Origin: Vibrio mediterranei
Lineage (GTDB): Bacteria > Pseudomonadota > Gammaproteobacteria > Enterobacterales > Vibrionaceae
Assembly: GCF_900088415.1 (NCBI RefSeq)
Contig: NZ_FLLQ01000004.1
Coordinates: 434,001-498,000, forward strand
DNA length: 64,000 nucleotides
Reading direction: 5' to 3'
Below the pieces are notes generated by a model. That model was not told the DNA's origin, ran no database searches, and saw only the letters and a list, made by a program, of their open reading frames with translations. Below, one piece after another: positions 54,993-63,803 of the stretch. The position numbers and the translations under genes were made by a program. The first letter of the stretch is position 1. Every line of letters begins with the position of its first letter.

Positions 54993-55876
54993 ATCAAATC
55001 AAACAGAGAAATACCGGCGACGCGCGCGAAGGTTTTTTGCGTGGCTTCTAGAGCAATCATACCTTGGTTAAGTTCCACCGAAGCTTGTGCATAATCCAAC
55101 TCCTCAAGTTCTGAGCGCACCGTTTCGGCAAAAAACACCATATCAATGCTGGTTTCTTTGAGTCTATCCAAGGCGTTATATTGGCTACCAATATCTGTCA
55201 AAGACACCAACAAGTTCTGATGCAAAGCTTGATTAGTATCGAGCGCACTATCTAATGCTGGCGTAAACCCAGCTGTCGGAACTTCCAACTCAGCGATTGC
55301 ATTGTCCAAATCAGTAAAAATAGCGTTGGTGCCGATAATATCCGTGATGGTTAAGTTGCTTGGTACATATTGGTCATCGCCAACTTTGGTTTCACGATAA
55401 TCTGAATTGCTGTTTAAGGTATAAGGCGGTGTTGTCGATATGGCTTGGTTTGTTATGTCTGTACCTGAAAACAAATAGCTTCCTTCATTCGCTTGATTTA
55501 ACGTGGTGAGCATCTCTGTTTTCAGCGATTTCAGCTCTAACACTATCCCAGCACGACTTTGTGCATCCAACGTACCATTCTTACCTTGAAGTAGTAGCTC
55601 ATTGACTTGTTGGGACAGCTCTTCTAACGTATTCACATTGGTTTCATAGCGCGTCAACTGAGACTGCACATTCTCAATATTGCGCTGGTATTGCTGATTA
55701 TCAGAGACCGTCTTTTTTAGTCCTTCAAGGCGCACCGCCGCAATCGGGTCATCTGAGAGATGGTTAAGCTTCAACCCAGTCGACATCTGCTCAAACACTT
55801 TATTAAGACGAATGTTGTTATCCATTAGCGAACGCTGCATAACCGCATTAAATTGTGAGTCCGTTACTCGCATCAC
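54989..55876 (-). CDS. flgL: Hook-filament junction protein FlgL
   Basis: A 295-residue flagellin-like junction protein. The N-terminal flagellin-type helix MRVTDSQFNAVMQRSLMDNN and GLKLNHLSDDPIAAVRLEGL (residues about 2-52) identify it. The C-terminal helix EELDYAQASVELNQGMIALEATQKTFARVAGISLFDLI is typical of FlgL. It follows flgK by seven bases and overlaps motY by four bases. Confidence 0.94.
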   Translation of the reverse strand: MMRVTDSQFNAVMQRSLMDNNIRLNKVFEQMSTGLKLNHLSDDPIAAVRLEGLKKTVSDNQQYQRNIENVQSQLTRYETNVNTLEELSQQVNELLLQGKNGTLDAQSRAGIVLELKSLKTEMLTTLNQANEGSYLFSGTDITNQAISTTPPYTLNSNSDYRETKVGDDQYVPSNLTITDIIGTNAIFTDLDNAIAELEVPTAGFTPALDSALDTNQALHQNLLVSLTDIGSQYNALDRLKETSIDMVFFAETVRSELEELDYAQASVELNQGMIALEATQKTFARVAGISLFDLI

Positions 55877-55883
55877 TGCTCTC

Positions 55884-57263
55884 CTAAAACGCTTTTAACA
55901 AGGTCTGAAACATTTGATTGGCCGTACTTATCACTTTCATATTTGCCTCATAGGCATTGAGATAAAGCAACATGTTCGCAGCTTCTTCATCCGAGTTCAC
56001 CGCGCTGACACTATCTCTGGCGACTTGCGCATCTTCCACGCTAATTTGTGCTGCTGTCGCTTCACTTTCAGCTTGTCGGGTAAAAATACCGATGTCTCCC
56101 AACAACCCCGAATAAGCGCTATAGGGCGTTTTACCAACAACCGACCCATTGGTTAACGGCGTCTGAGATAGCATGGAAAGATCTTTGAGAACATCACCGT
56201 TGCCGGAAAGCGTTGCACTAGAAGAGAACGCAAGCTCTTGTGCGCTAATCGCAGGGTCGATGGCAAGCGAGTGCGCCTCACTCCCCGTCGTGTAAGTAAA
56301 CAAGCTTTGCCCAGCGGCTCCATTAAGATCAAAGCCCGTATTTAAGGCATTATTGACCCCGTCAGCGAGCCCTTTTGCGAGATCGGCCAACGTCGCTTTA
56401 ATCGGCTCGTATTGGCTCAGCTTTAAGGCTTCTAGCGCACCAAGTTCTCCACCTAGCGAGTCATCAACCGCAGTCGTCATTGACTGGAAAGTAATTGAAA
56501 GATCGGTGCTGTAAGGGTCACCACTCGAAAAGTCGCGAGTTAGTGAAGCCGAAAAACCACCAATAACTAGCGGCTGTCCATTAGGCGTAGATAACTCAAC
56601 GCCTCCCGCGGTGTATATCACTTGCACATCCAGCGACTTTGAGAGCTCGTTAAGCTGCTTGTCCATCTCATCTTGTAGTCCTGCTACACCTTTACCGAGC
56701 AGTGCGTCTTCTTGAAGTTTTTGATTTAGAGCTGCGAGACTTTCAAGTTGGCTGTTTACATGAGAAACGATGGCTCCGTATCGTTCGCTTTGCGCCGCCT
56801 CTTGCTGACTAAGTTGAGCTGAAACTGAGTTGAATTGCTGTGCTAACGCATCTGCGTTAGTTAGCACTTGTTGTCTAAATGCGATGTTCTCTGGAGTCAC
56901 ACTGGCTTCATCAATCGCGGCAAAAAAACCATTCAGACCCTGCGTTAAACTCAAACCGTCAGCACCCAACAGATTTTCAATATTAGATAAACCGTCAAAA
57001 TAGCTTTGTGAATATTGCGCCGATTCGGTAGCTTCGCGTAAACGATTAATGGAAGACTGCTCTGCAATCCGAATAATATCGCCCACTTCAACACCCGCCC
57101 CCAAATTGATCCCGTTGACGAAATTTCCAGACGATGTTGCTTCTAAACTGACTATCTGACGACTATAACCCGGTGTATTCACGTTGGCGGTATTTTGCGC
57201 CGTCGTGTTTAACGCCACACGATTGGCAAGTACACCACTGAGTCCAATATTGACCATTCCCAT
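55884..57263 (-). CDS. flgK: Hook-filament junction protein FlgK
   Basis: A 459-residue junction protein between hook and FlgL. The N-terminal motif GLSGVLANRVALNTTAQNTANVNTPGYSRQ (residues 8-37 by position) is characteristic. The C-terminal flagellar-rod motif is NSDEEAANMLLYLNAYEANMKVISTANQMFQTLLKAF. It is shorter than the polar-type FlgK of Salmonella (553). Start at 57263 overlaps the flgJ stop by one base (TAATG), with AAGGAG eight bases upstream. Confidence 0.95.
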   Translation of the reverse strand: MGMVNIGLSGVLANRVALNTTAQNTANVNTPGYSRQIVSLEATSSGNFVNGINLGAGVEVGDIIRIAEQSSINRLREATESAQYSQSYFDGLSNIENLLGADGLSLTQGLNGFFAAIDEASVTPENIAFRQQVLTNADALAQQFNSVSAQLSQQEAAQSERYGAIVSHVNSQLESLAALNQKLQEDALLGKGVAGLQDEMDKQLNELSKSLDVQVIYTAGGVELSTPNGQPLVIGGFSASLTRDFSSGDPYSTDLSITFQSMTTAVDDSLGGELGALEALKLSQYEPIKATLADLAKGLADGVNNALNTGFDLNGAAGQSLFTYTTGSEAHSLAIDPAISAQELAFSSSATLSGNGDVLKDLSMLSQTPLTNGSVVGKTPYSAYSGLLGDIGIFTRQAESEATAAQISVEDAQVARDSVSAVNSDEEAANMLLYLNAYEANMKVISTANQMFQTLLKAF

Positions 57264-57859
57264 TATTTACTCTCCTTATCTAGAGGACGGTTGGGAACTT
57301 GCGATGACAATTGCTTGAATATCATCTCGGCGAGCCCAAATGAGGATTGGCGGCTAATACGCTGCGCCAACTGGGCATCGAGCATTCCTTGAAACATGCC
57401 ATCCGATTTCATGGACAGCGGATTGTTTTCATCACTCATAGCCTCGCTAGCAGAGCGCATACGAGTGAGCATTTGTTGCAGAAATAACGCCTCAAATTGC
57501 TGCGAAGCAGCCAGCAATCCCGCTCCAGAATTATCGTGTTTCATTCGGGCTAAGGCATGATTGTCTAAATAGAAGTTCGCGACATGTTGGCTCGCCTGCA
57601 TATGAGCAGGAACCGAACGTTGTTCAGAGAAAGTGGCCAGTCCTGCTCGTTGCGAACTTTCAACCATCAAGGTTTCAAAACTCGCGGTTTGCGCTTGTGC
57701 AGGGCTCGGCGAATGTAATGACGACGCCACTACGGATACGTCAGCTTTGGTGGATGCAACGTTCTCTACCCCAGGCTTAATTTCACACTGCTGCTTTACT
57801 GTGAAAGGAACTTGGCTAGGTAATTGGGTTATTAAAAACAGTGCGTTTGAATCAAGCAT
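57263..57859 (-). CDS. flgJ: Rod-assembly protein FlgJ lacking a muramidase domain
   Basis: A 198-residue protein that caps the growing rod. The FlgJ N-terminal domain is seen as LLAASQQFEALFLQQMLTRMRSASEAM and NPLSMKSDGMFQGMLDAQLAQRISRQSSFGLAEMIFKQL (residues about 113-185). The usual C-terminal glucosaminidase domain of beta- and gammaproteobacterial FlgJ (about 320 residues in Salmonella) is absent. It starts one base after flgI ends (TAATG-type contact). Confidence 0.92.
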   Translation of the reverse strand: MLDSNALFLITQLPSQVPFTVKQQCEIKPGVENVASTKADVSVVASSLHSPSPAQAQTASFETLMVESSQRAGLATFSEQRSVPAHMQASQHVANFYLDNHALARMKHDNSGAGLLAASQQFEALFLQQMLTRMRSASEAMSDENNPLSMKSDGMFQGMLDAQLAQRISRQSSFGLAEMIFKQLSSQVPNRPLDKESK

Positions 57860-58986
57860 TAGATCACCACCAAATCACCGTTGATAGCACCTACTTCATC
57901 CAGTGCTTGTAAGATTTGCATCAACGCTTCTGGAGTAGCGCCAATATTATTAATCGCATCGACGATTTCTTGCAGATTGGTACCGCGAGGCCACACCATC
58001 GTTGTACCGTCATCTTCATCGACGCTGATTTGAGTATTTTGGACAATGGCTGTTTCACCCGCAGTATTGAACGCACCTCCTGGCTGTGACACCGACTCGG
58101 ATTCTAAAATTGTCACGGTAATTCCACCTTGGCTTACCGCCGCCTCGGAAACCGTCACATTCTGGCTGATCACTACAGTGCCTGTTCGCGAGTTGAACAC
58201 CACCTTAGGCAAACGACGACCTTCTTCGACTTGCAACTCTTGAATCATCGCAACAAACATCACTCTGTCTTCGCTATCAATAGGTGCGGACACTTCAACT
58301 TGGCCTTTATTGAGCGCCTTCGCAACTTGCCCACCAAATGTCTGATTGATCGCTTTGGAAATGTTCAGTGCAGTTTCGTAATTAGGCTGTTTGAGCTGCA
58401 AACGAATCGTCGGATCCCGGTCAATACCGGTTGAGATTTCTCGTTCTAAGGTCGCACCATTGGGTATGCGGCCAACGGTCGGGGTATTTCGAGTCACGCT
58501 GGTGCCGTTTTCACCCGTAGCATTAAACCCGCCAACTACCAAGCTACCTTGAGCCACCGCATAAACTTCACCATCAATACCTCGAAGTGGAGTAAGTAAC
58601 AAAGTCCCACCGCGCAGGCTTTTGGCATCCCCTAACGAAGACACCGTTACGGTCAGGGTTTGACCCGCTCCTTGATGTGGCTCGACCGCGGCAGTAACAC
58701 TCACCGCGGCAACGTTTTTCAGTTTAGGGTTAGTGCTGTCGTCAAGTTGCACGCCAAACTGTTTGATCATATTCACCACAGACTGCTGGGTGAACTTCAC
58801 TTGCGATTTATCGCCGGAACCATCTAGCCCAACCACCAAGCCATATCCAATCAGTTGGTTTTGTCTGTCGCCGTAGACCTCCGCTACTTCAGCAATCGCT
58901 CTTGCGGCCAAAGTTGATGGTGCCCAACTAAGTAGCCACAAAGGCAACAACAAATGGATGAGGTAACGCCATTTCAACGTCATCAT
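57859..58986 (-). CDS. flgI: Flagellar P-ring protein FlgI
   Basis: A P-ring subunit of about 375 residues. The start at 58986 (MMTLKWRYLIHLLLPLW) follows the flgH stop as TAATG and gives a clean signal peptide cleaved after STLA. Conserved FlgI blocks are NQLIGYGLVVGLDGSGDKSQVKFTQQSVVNMI and SLGDAKSLRGGTLLLTPLRGIDGEVYAVAQGSL and the C-terminal DLVVI end. No cysteine occurs anywhere in the chain, unlike the disulfide-bonded FlgI of enterobacteria. Confidence 0.96.
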   Translation of the reverse strand: MMTLKWRYLIHLLLPLWLLSWAPSTLAARAIAEVAEVYGDRQNQLIGYGLVVGLDGSGDKSQVKFTQQSVVNMIKQFGVQLDDSTNPKLKNVAAVSVTAAVEPHQGAGQTLTVTVSSLGDAKSLRGGTLLLTPLRGIDGEVYAVAQGSLVVGGFNATGENGTSVTRNTPTVGRIPNGATLEREISTGIDRDPTIRLQLKQPNYETALNISKAINQTFGGQVAKALNKGQVEVSAPIDSEDRVMFVAMIQELQVEEGRRLPKVVFNSRTGTVVISQNVTVSEAAVSQGGITVTILESESVSQPGGAFNTAGETAIVQNTQISVDEDDGTTMVWPRGTNLQEIVDAINNIGATPEALMQILQALDEVGAINGDLVVI

Positions 58987-59729
58987 TAAAACGGCATCCA
59001 AGGTGAATTAAAGAATTGAGTCAGCCAGCCAGCGGTATTGGTATCGGCAAAAGTGCCTCTGCCTGCATATGTGATACGCGCGTCTGCAATACGTTGAGAA
59101 GAAAGTGTATTGTCGGCTTGAATGTCATCAACTCGCACATTCCCCGTCAGTCGGATGTATTCATCGCCTTGATTGAGTTTCAGCCATTTCTCCCCTCGAA
59201 CTCTGAGCACGCCGTTAGGCAGTACATCATATACTGTCACCGTAATAGAGCCTGATAAGCTATTACCCTGTGTAGATGCAGCGGCACCATCAAAATCTCG
59301 TGTTGCATCAAGAGCGGCGCTGCCTTCAGCGTAGGTCGTCGTGCCAAGAGTCGGCGCAGCAATCGTCGCGCTGGAATCTTTACCATATTGAGTCGAAGCA
59401 CTTTTATCAGATTCTGTTTTCTCATCAAGCACTACGGTAAGGATATCTCCCACTCGATAAGCGCGGCGGTCTTGAAACAAAGTCATGGCCGTCGTTCCGG
59501 TATACAAACTGCCCTTGCTAACTCGAGTGACCTGATAGTCTAGCTCCGGCGGAGCATACGCTTCATCATTGGGAGACGGTGGGATAAATTCATCCTGGCG
59601 ACCTGCGCAACCAATCATATTCACGACCAGAAGTGCGACTACTGCGATGTAATAAAGCACTCCAATCGCATGAGACTTTGCAAGCCCCGCTTTATTCGCT
59701 TTTTGCTTTTCCATCTCAGCTTCCTTCAT
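58986..59729 (-). CDS. flgH: Flagellar L-ring lipoprotein FlgH
   Basis: A 247-residue outer-membrane lipoprotein. The signal has a long n-region and the lipobox MIGC near residue 41. The mature chain contains the FlgH blocks LYTGTTAMTLFQDRRAYRVGDILTVVLDE and SGSITVTVYDVLPNGVLRVRGEKWLKLNQGDEYIRLTGNVRVDDI (residues about 76-190 by position). It could begin at 59729 or at the ATG at 59714; both have a ribosome-binding site. Confidence 0.93.
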   Translation of the reverse strand: MKEAEMEKQKANKAGLAKSHAIGVLYYIAVVALLVVNMIGCAGRQDEFIPPSPNDEAYAPPELDYQVTRVSKGSLYTGTTAMTLFQDRRAYRVGDILTVVLDEKTESDKSASTQYGKDSSATIAAPTLGTTTYAEGSAALDATRDFDGAAASTQGNSLSGSITVTVYDVLPNGVLRVRGEKWLKLNQGDEYIRLTGNVRVDDIQADNTLSSQRIADARITYAGRGTFADTNTAGWLTQFFNSPWMPF

Positions 59730-59747
59730 GCCTGACTCCCTTTGGCG

Positions 59748-60533
59748 CTATGACTGCTGAGCTATGTATTGCAGCATTTCATCGGCTGCACTGACCATTT
59801 TTGCGCTCATTTCATAAGCTCGCTGAGTAGCAATCATGTCGACCATTTCCTCCACCACTTGCACATTAGAGCCCTCAAGTGCGCCTTGCTTTAATTGCCC
59901 TGACCCCTCGGTTCCTGCTACTAGCTCTACCGCTTCCCCAGAGCCTTCCGTTTCAGCAAACAAGTTGCCGCCTTGCGCAGCGAGTCCCGCTGGGTTCATG
60001 AATTTCACTATAGTAATTTGGCCTAACGCCTCTGGATTTACTTGCCCCGGAATCGTTGCGGTTGCTACGCCATCAGCAGTAATACTCACTAACGTAGCTT
60101 CTGGCGGAATGACAATTTCAGGGATGAGTGGATAGCCTTGTGTATTGACCAACTGTCCATCTGAATTGGTTTGAAATTGTCCATTTCGCGTGTAAAGAAG
60201 CTCGCCATCCGAGTTCTCTATTTGGAAAAAACCATCACCAAGTATGGCTAAGTCAAATTGTTGGTTGGTGTTTTGAACACTTCCCTGAGTAAAGACTTTT
60301 TCTGTCCCCACTACGCGAACGCCATTTCCTAACTGAATACCTGTGGGATGTTCATTCAGCTCGGTGGTTTCTGTACCCGCCTGCTTATCGACGCTGTAAA
60401 ACAGGTCTTCGAATACCACACGATCTCGCTTAAAACCGACCGTATTGATATTGGCTAGGTTGTTAGAAATGGCGGTCATTTTCGCATCTTGTGCAGCCAT
60501 CCCTGTTTTGGATATCCATAAAGCACTGTGCAT
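59748..60533 (-). CDS. flgG: Distal rod protein FlgG
   Basis: A 261-residue distal-rod protein of the hook-basal-body family. The N-terminal ALWISKTGMAAQDAKMTAISNNLANINTVGFKRDR motif (residues 4-38, by position) and the C-terminal block VEEMVDMIATQRAYEMSAKMVSAADEMLQ are diagnostic. Length equals that of FlgG of other species. It lies 18 bases from flgH and 11 from flgF. Confidence 0.96.
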   Translation of the reverse strand: MHSALWISKTGMAAQDAKMTAISNNLANINTVGFKRDRVVFEDLFYSVDKQAGTETTELNEHPTGIQLGNGVRVVGTEKVFTQGSVQNTNQQFDLAILGDGFFQIENSDGELLYTRNGQFQTNSDGQLVNTQGYPLIPEIVIPPEATLVSITADGVATATIPGQVNPEALGQITIVKFMNPAGLAAQGGNLFAETEGSGEAVELVAGTEGSGQLKQGALEGSNVQVVEEMVDMIATQRAYEMSAKMVSAADEMLQYIAQQS

Positions 60534-60544
60534 AATTTTCTTCC

Positions 60545-61279
60545 TTAGGCTTTAAGCAGCTTATTCCCTATCTGAGCGATTTCATCGGCCGACGCCATGA
60601 CTTCAATTTGCATTTCGTATTGTCGAGTGAGTGACATAATGCTGACCAGCTCTTCGAGGCTTGATACGTTGCTCGCCTCTAGATACCCGGAACGTACTTG
60701 AACCGTAAAGTCTTCAGCTAACACGTCGCCTCCTTTAGGAACAAAGTGGCCGCTGGCATGCATGGTCATTTCATCGTATTCAGGCTTGACTAACTTGAGC
60801 GCACCTACTTCGACCGAGGCTTCTCCACCAATTGGAGTCACTGAGATCAGGCCATTTGCAGTGACGGTAATAAACTCAAAATCGGGCAGAACCATAGGGC
60901 CTTCGACCGACATAACACGGCGCTCACCAAGATAAAGCTGACCATTGCCATCCAATCGAAAATTTCCCGCTCGGGTATACAGTTCATTCGGTTCGCCATC
61001 CAAGCCTTCTAAGGTAATAAACCCATCGCCATTAATAGAGACATCCAAAGGGCGCTCGGTGCGAATATCTTCACCTTGCGCAAAGTTATTAATTGACGAG
61101 TTGGTTCTAGAAGTCACGGAAGTCAAAAACCCTGAGCCTTCCAAACGCATTGGTGAGGAGTGTTCCATCAGAGCCTTAAACCCGACCGTGTCGGCATGAG
61201 AGAGGTTGTTGGCGCGAACGTGCTGAGCGAGCATGGTTCGCTCAGCACCTTTCGCTGCACTAAACAGTATTGGATTCAT
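60545..61279 (-). CDS. flgF: Proximal rod protein FlgF
   Basis: A 244-residue rod protein. N-terminal LAQHVRANNLSHADTVGFKALMEHSSPM and C-terminal VSSLEELVSIMSLTRQYEMQIEVMASADEIAQIGNKLLKA place it in the hook-basal-body family, and its order between flgE and flgG identifies FlgF. It starts four bases after flgE stops. Confidence 0.93.
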   Translation of the reverse strand: MNPILFSAAKGAERTMLAQHVRANNLSHADTVGFKALMEHSSPMRLEGSGFLTSVTSRTNSSINNFAQGEDIRTERPLDVSINGDGFITLEGLDGEPNELYTRAGNFRLDGNGQLYLGERRVMSVEGPMVLPDFEFITVTANGLISVTPIGGEASVEVGALKLVKPEYDEMTMHASGHFVPKGGDVLAEDFTVQVRSGYLEASNVSSLEELVSIMSLTRQYEMQIEVMASADEIAQIGNKLLKA

Positions 61280-61283
61280 AGTC

Positions 61284-62510
61284 CTACACCACGTTGAATA
61301 GCGCTTGTGTTAACTGATCTGAGGTTGAGATAGATTTGGTGTTGGCTTGATAGTTACGCTGTGCGGTCATTAGAGCCACCAACTCAGAAGTCAGATCCAC
61401 ATTCGAGCCTTCCAAAGCCCCTGAGGTTAAATCACCGAATACGCCACTGCCTGCTGTACCTAAAACTGGAGTTCCGGAACTAAAGCTTTGTAGCCATGCA
61501 GTATCACTGGTTTTGATCAGGTTTTGAGGGGCGGCAAAGTCTGCGAGTACCACTTGGCCTTGCAGTTGAGATTGTCCATTGGTGTAGGTGGCAAAAATAC
61601 GTCCATCATTCTCCATTCGAACACTGGCATAATCACCAGAGGTATAGCCATTAGGGCTATTTTTGGACACCACAAAGTCACTACCAAACTGAGTAACCGA
61701 CGATAAATCTATATTGACTGTCACACCGTTTGCGCCATTAGCGGGGTCAAAACTCACACTATAGTTCCCCCCAGATGCAATGGTTCCATCTGCGTTAAAG
61801 GTAAAGTTAGCACTATCGGTGGTGGTTGGAGAGCCAGCCGGAACCAGAGCATCAGTCCCATCTATTGCTTGACCGTCCACTAAGACGTGGACATCCCAGT
61901 CATTGGAAGCTCCTTTCACAAAGTACTGACTTACTGTGTGTGGATTGCCCAACGAATCATAAACTGGGGTAGTGTAAGAGTGGTTGTAGGTAGAAGAATC
62001 GCTGTAATCAAATGCCGCAGCAGGGACTTGCTCTCGCGCATCTAAATTAGCCACAAACTCGATGCTGTCAGTCTCTCTTGCTTGCAATGAAGCCGTGCTG
62101 ATTTGTACTGTGCCAACCGAACCCAAGAGCAGATTATTATTACCATCCACCGAGTAACCTTGCAGCGCGGCACCGCTATTGGCGGTAATAACACCATCGG
62201 CATTCATATTGAAAATACCCGAGCGGGTATAGAGAGTTTGCCCTTTGCTGTCTTCTAAAACGAAGAACCCATTGCCACTTAAAGCCATGTCAAGTGAACG
62301 CCCAGTGCCCGTTACCGTGCCACTTTTCTCAAAGTTTTGCGACACACCGACTACTTCAACGCCACCAGCTTCACTCCCACTGTAAACCGACGCAAATTCG
62401 GTTCTCGACTCCTTAAAGCCTGTTGTTGAAACATTAGCAATATTATTGGAAATAGTGTTGAGCTCTGAGTTAGAGGCATTTAGCCCACTCAGTGCAATAC
62501 TAAAGCTCAT
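61284..62510 (-). CDS. flgE: Hook protein FlgE
   Basis: The hook subunit, about 408 residues. I chose the ATG at 62510 (MSFSIALSGLNASNSELNTI), because GAGG lies in the right place upstream. The open frame extends seven codons to 62531. Hook motifs: SNNIANVSTTGFKESRTEF near residue 20 and the C-terminal LTSELVALMTAQRNYQANTKSISTSDQLTQALFNVV. A Ser/Thr/Asn-rich central domain is present as in other hook proteins. A hairpin separates it from flgD. Confidence 0.95.
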   Translation of the reverse strand: MSFSIALSGLNASNSELNTISNNIANVSTTGFKESRTEFASVYSGSEAGGVEVVGVSQNFEKSGTVTGTGRSLDMALSGNGFFVLEDSKGQTLYTRSGIFNMNADGVITANSGAALQGYSVDGNNNLLLGSVGTVQISTASLQARETDSIEFVANLDAREQVPAAAFDYSDSSTYNHSYTTPVYDSLGNPHTVSQYFVKGASNDWDVHVLVDGQAIDGTDALVPAGSPTTTDSANFTFNADGTIASGGNYSVSFDPANGANGVTVNIDLSSVTQFGSDFVVSKNSPNGYTSGDYASVRMENDGRIFATYTNGQSQLQGQVVLADFAAPQNLIKTSDTAWLQSFSSGTPVLGTAGSGVFGDLTSGALEGSNVDLTSELVALMTAQRNYQANTKSISTSDQLTQALFNVV

Positions 62511-62540
62511 AATGTCATCCTCTTCATTCAAAAGAGGCTA

Positions 62541-62568
62541 TCTCCGCTAACTCTCTGTTTAGCGGAGA
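62541..62568 (-). terminator. Hairpin between flgD and flgE
   Basis: TCTCCGCTAA (62541-62550) and TTAGCGGAGA (62559-62568) form a perfect ten-base-pair stem with an eight-base loop, 31 bases before the flgE start. On the minus strand the tail is TAGCCTCTTTTG, so termination is weak. It may set the flgD to flgE ratio. Confidence 0.6.
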
Positions 62569-62639
62569 ACGACAGCCGTCATCTTACTTACAAAAACTTA
62601 AAAAAGGTCAAAGACCAAAAATACTTGCGAAAATACAAC

Positions 62640-63305
62640 TTAATTAGAGAAGGCTGCCACGTCGTAAAACGCCACCATACCCACTCCTTGCACTTGCAGG
62701 TGACTTGTTCCACCTACAAGCGGTGTTGTCACCTGTTCAACCTTGCCATGCTGATAAATCGCTGGCTGGTAATTTTGTCCACTGTCCAATATCACGTTCA
62801 TTTGGTACGAGCCATTCAGCCCCATCGCTTTGGCATCAAAAGCAAAATCAACACGCCCTGCGCTATTGGGGCCTAACGCAACAGTTTTCACTTGCCCAAG
62901 ATGATTCACTAACTCGACAGTCACAGTATTGGAAGCGGCCTGCAGTTGAACATAACCTGTATGTGTTCCCTCACCCGATGCTGACAGTTGGTCACTTTTG
63001 ACGGTGACTGTTTTGTCCACCAAGGCTGCAGTACTCAGAACTTGCAAGTTATCGAGCATCGTAGTGTTGTTTTGCATCAGCTGAACTAAGTTCTCTGTGC
63101 TCTCAACTTGAGAAAACTGTGCCAACTGCGCAACGTATTCCGTCCCATCAGTCGGGTTCAACGGATCTTGGTTTTCAATCTGCGCCACCATCAATGTGAT
63201 GAATTCATTCTTTAACGCCCCTGCACTGTTCGGGTTTTCTTGAGGGGGCAATGTTGAAGCAGACTCAATATTATTGACCTGCGCCGCTCCGGATATAGTC
63301 GTCAT
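62640..63305 (-). CDS. flgD: Hook-capping protein FlgD
   Basis: A 221-residue hook cap. The N-terminal FlgD block is LKNEFITLMVAQIENQDPLNPTDGTEYVAQLAQFSQVESTENL (residues 31-73 by position), which is diagnostic. The C-terminal half contains the FlgD Ig-like region (VTVELVNHLGQVKTVALGP). It lies 45 bases after flgC. Confidence 0.95.
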   Translation of the reverse strand: MTTISGAAQVNNIESASTLPPQENPNSAGALKNEFITLMVAQIENQDPLNPTDGTEYVAQLAQFSQVESTENLVQLMQNNTTMLDNLQVLSTAALVDKTVTVKSDQLSASGEGTHTGYVQLQAASNTVTVELVNHLGQVKTVALGPNSAGRVDFAFDAKAMGLNGSYQMNVILDSGQNYQPAIYQHGKVEQVTTPLVGGTSHLQVQGVGMVAFYDVAAFSN

Positions 63306-63350
63306 AGGTACGTTCCTTAGAAATCACTGATTCGCAATAGCAGGGCACTG

Positions 63351-63779
63351 CTAACTGCGCCACAGTCCCATTAGTGATTGCTGCATAGACTTGACGTTAC
63401 CAAGCACTTCGACACTGGCTTCGAAGCTACGAGTCGCCGAGATCATATCTGCCATCTCATTGACGACATTGATTCCTGAGTAGTAAACATAACCTTCGTC
63501 ATTTGACAGAGGATTGTTTGGTTCATAGCGCCCCTCCATCATCGAGGACACTTCAACAACGTCGGCGATACGAATTGGTACCACACCTTGATGTTGGGTT
63601 TCTTGTGCATTGAAATGGTTATAAACCGCTGAAAATATCGGTTTGAGTGGTTTATAAACTTTTGAAGGGTCACCAGAAACAGAATCGGCGTTCGCCAAGT
63701 TACTGGAGATAGTGTTAAGCCTGACGGTCTGAGCACTCATTGCCGAGCCCGCCGTTTCATAGATACCTAAGAATGACAT
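63351..63779 (-). CDS. flgC: Proximal rod protein FlgC
   Basis: A 142-residue rod protein. The N-terminal GSAMSAQTVRLNTISSNLANADSV (residues 11-34 by position) and the C-terminal SGINVVNEMADMISATRSFEASVEVLGNVKSMQQSLMGL motifs identify FlgC. It lies 24 bases after flgB. Confidence 0.95.
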   Translation of the reverse strand: MSFLGIYETAGSAMSAQTVRLNTISSNLANADSVSGDPSKVYKPLKPIFSAVYNHFNAQETQHQGVVPIRIADVVEVSSMMEGRYEPNNPLSNDEGYVYYSGINVVNEMADMISATRSFEASVEVLGNVKSMQQSLMGLWRS

Positions 63780-63803
63780 GGTGTCCCTACCTAATCAATT
63801 CAC

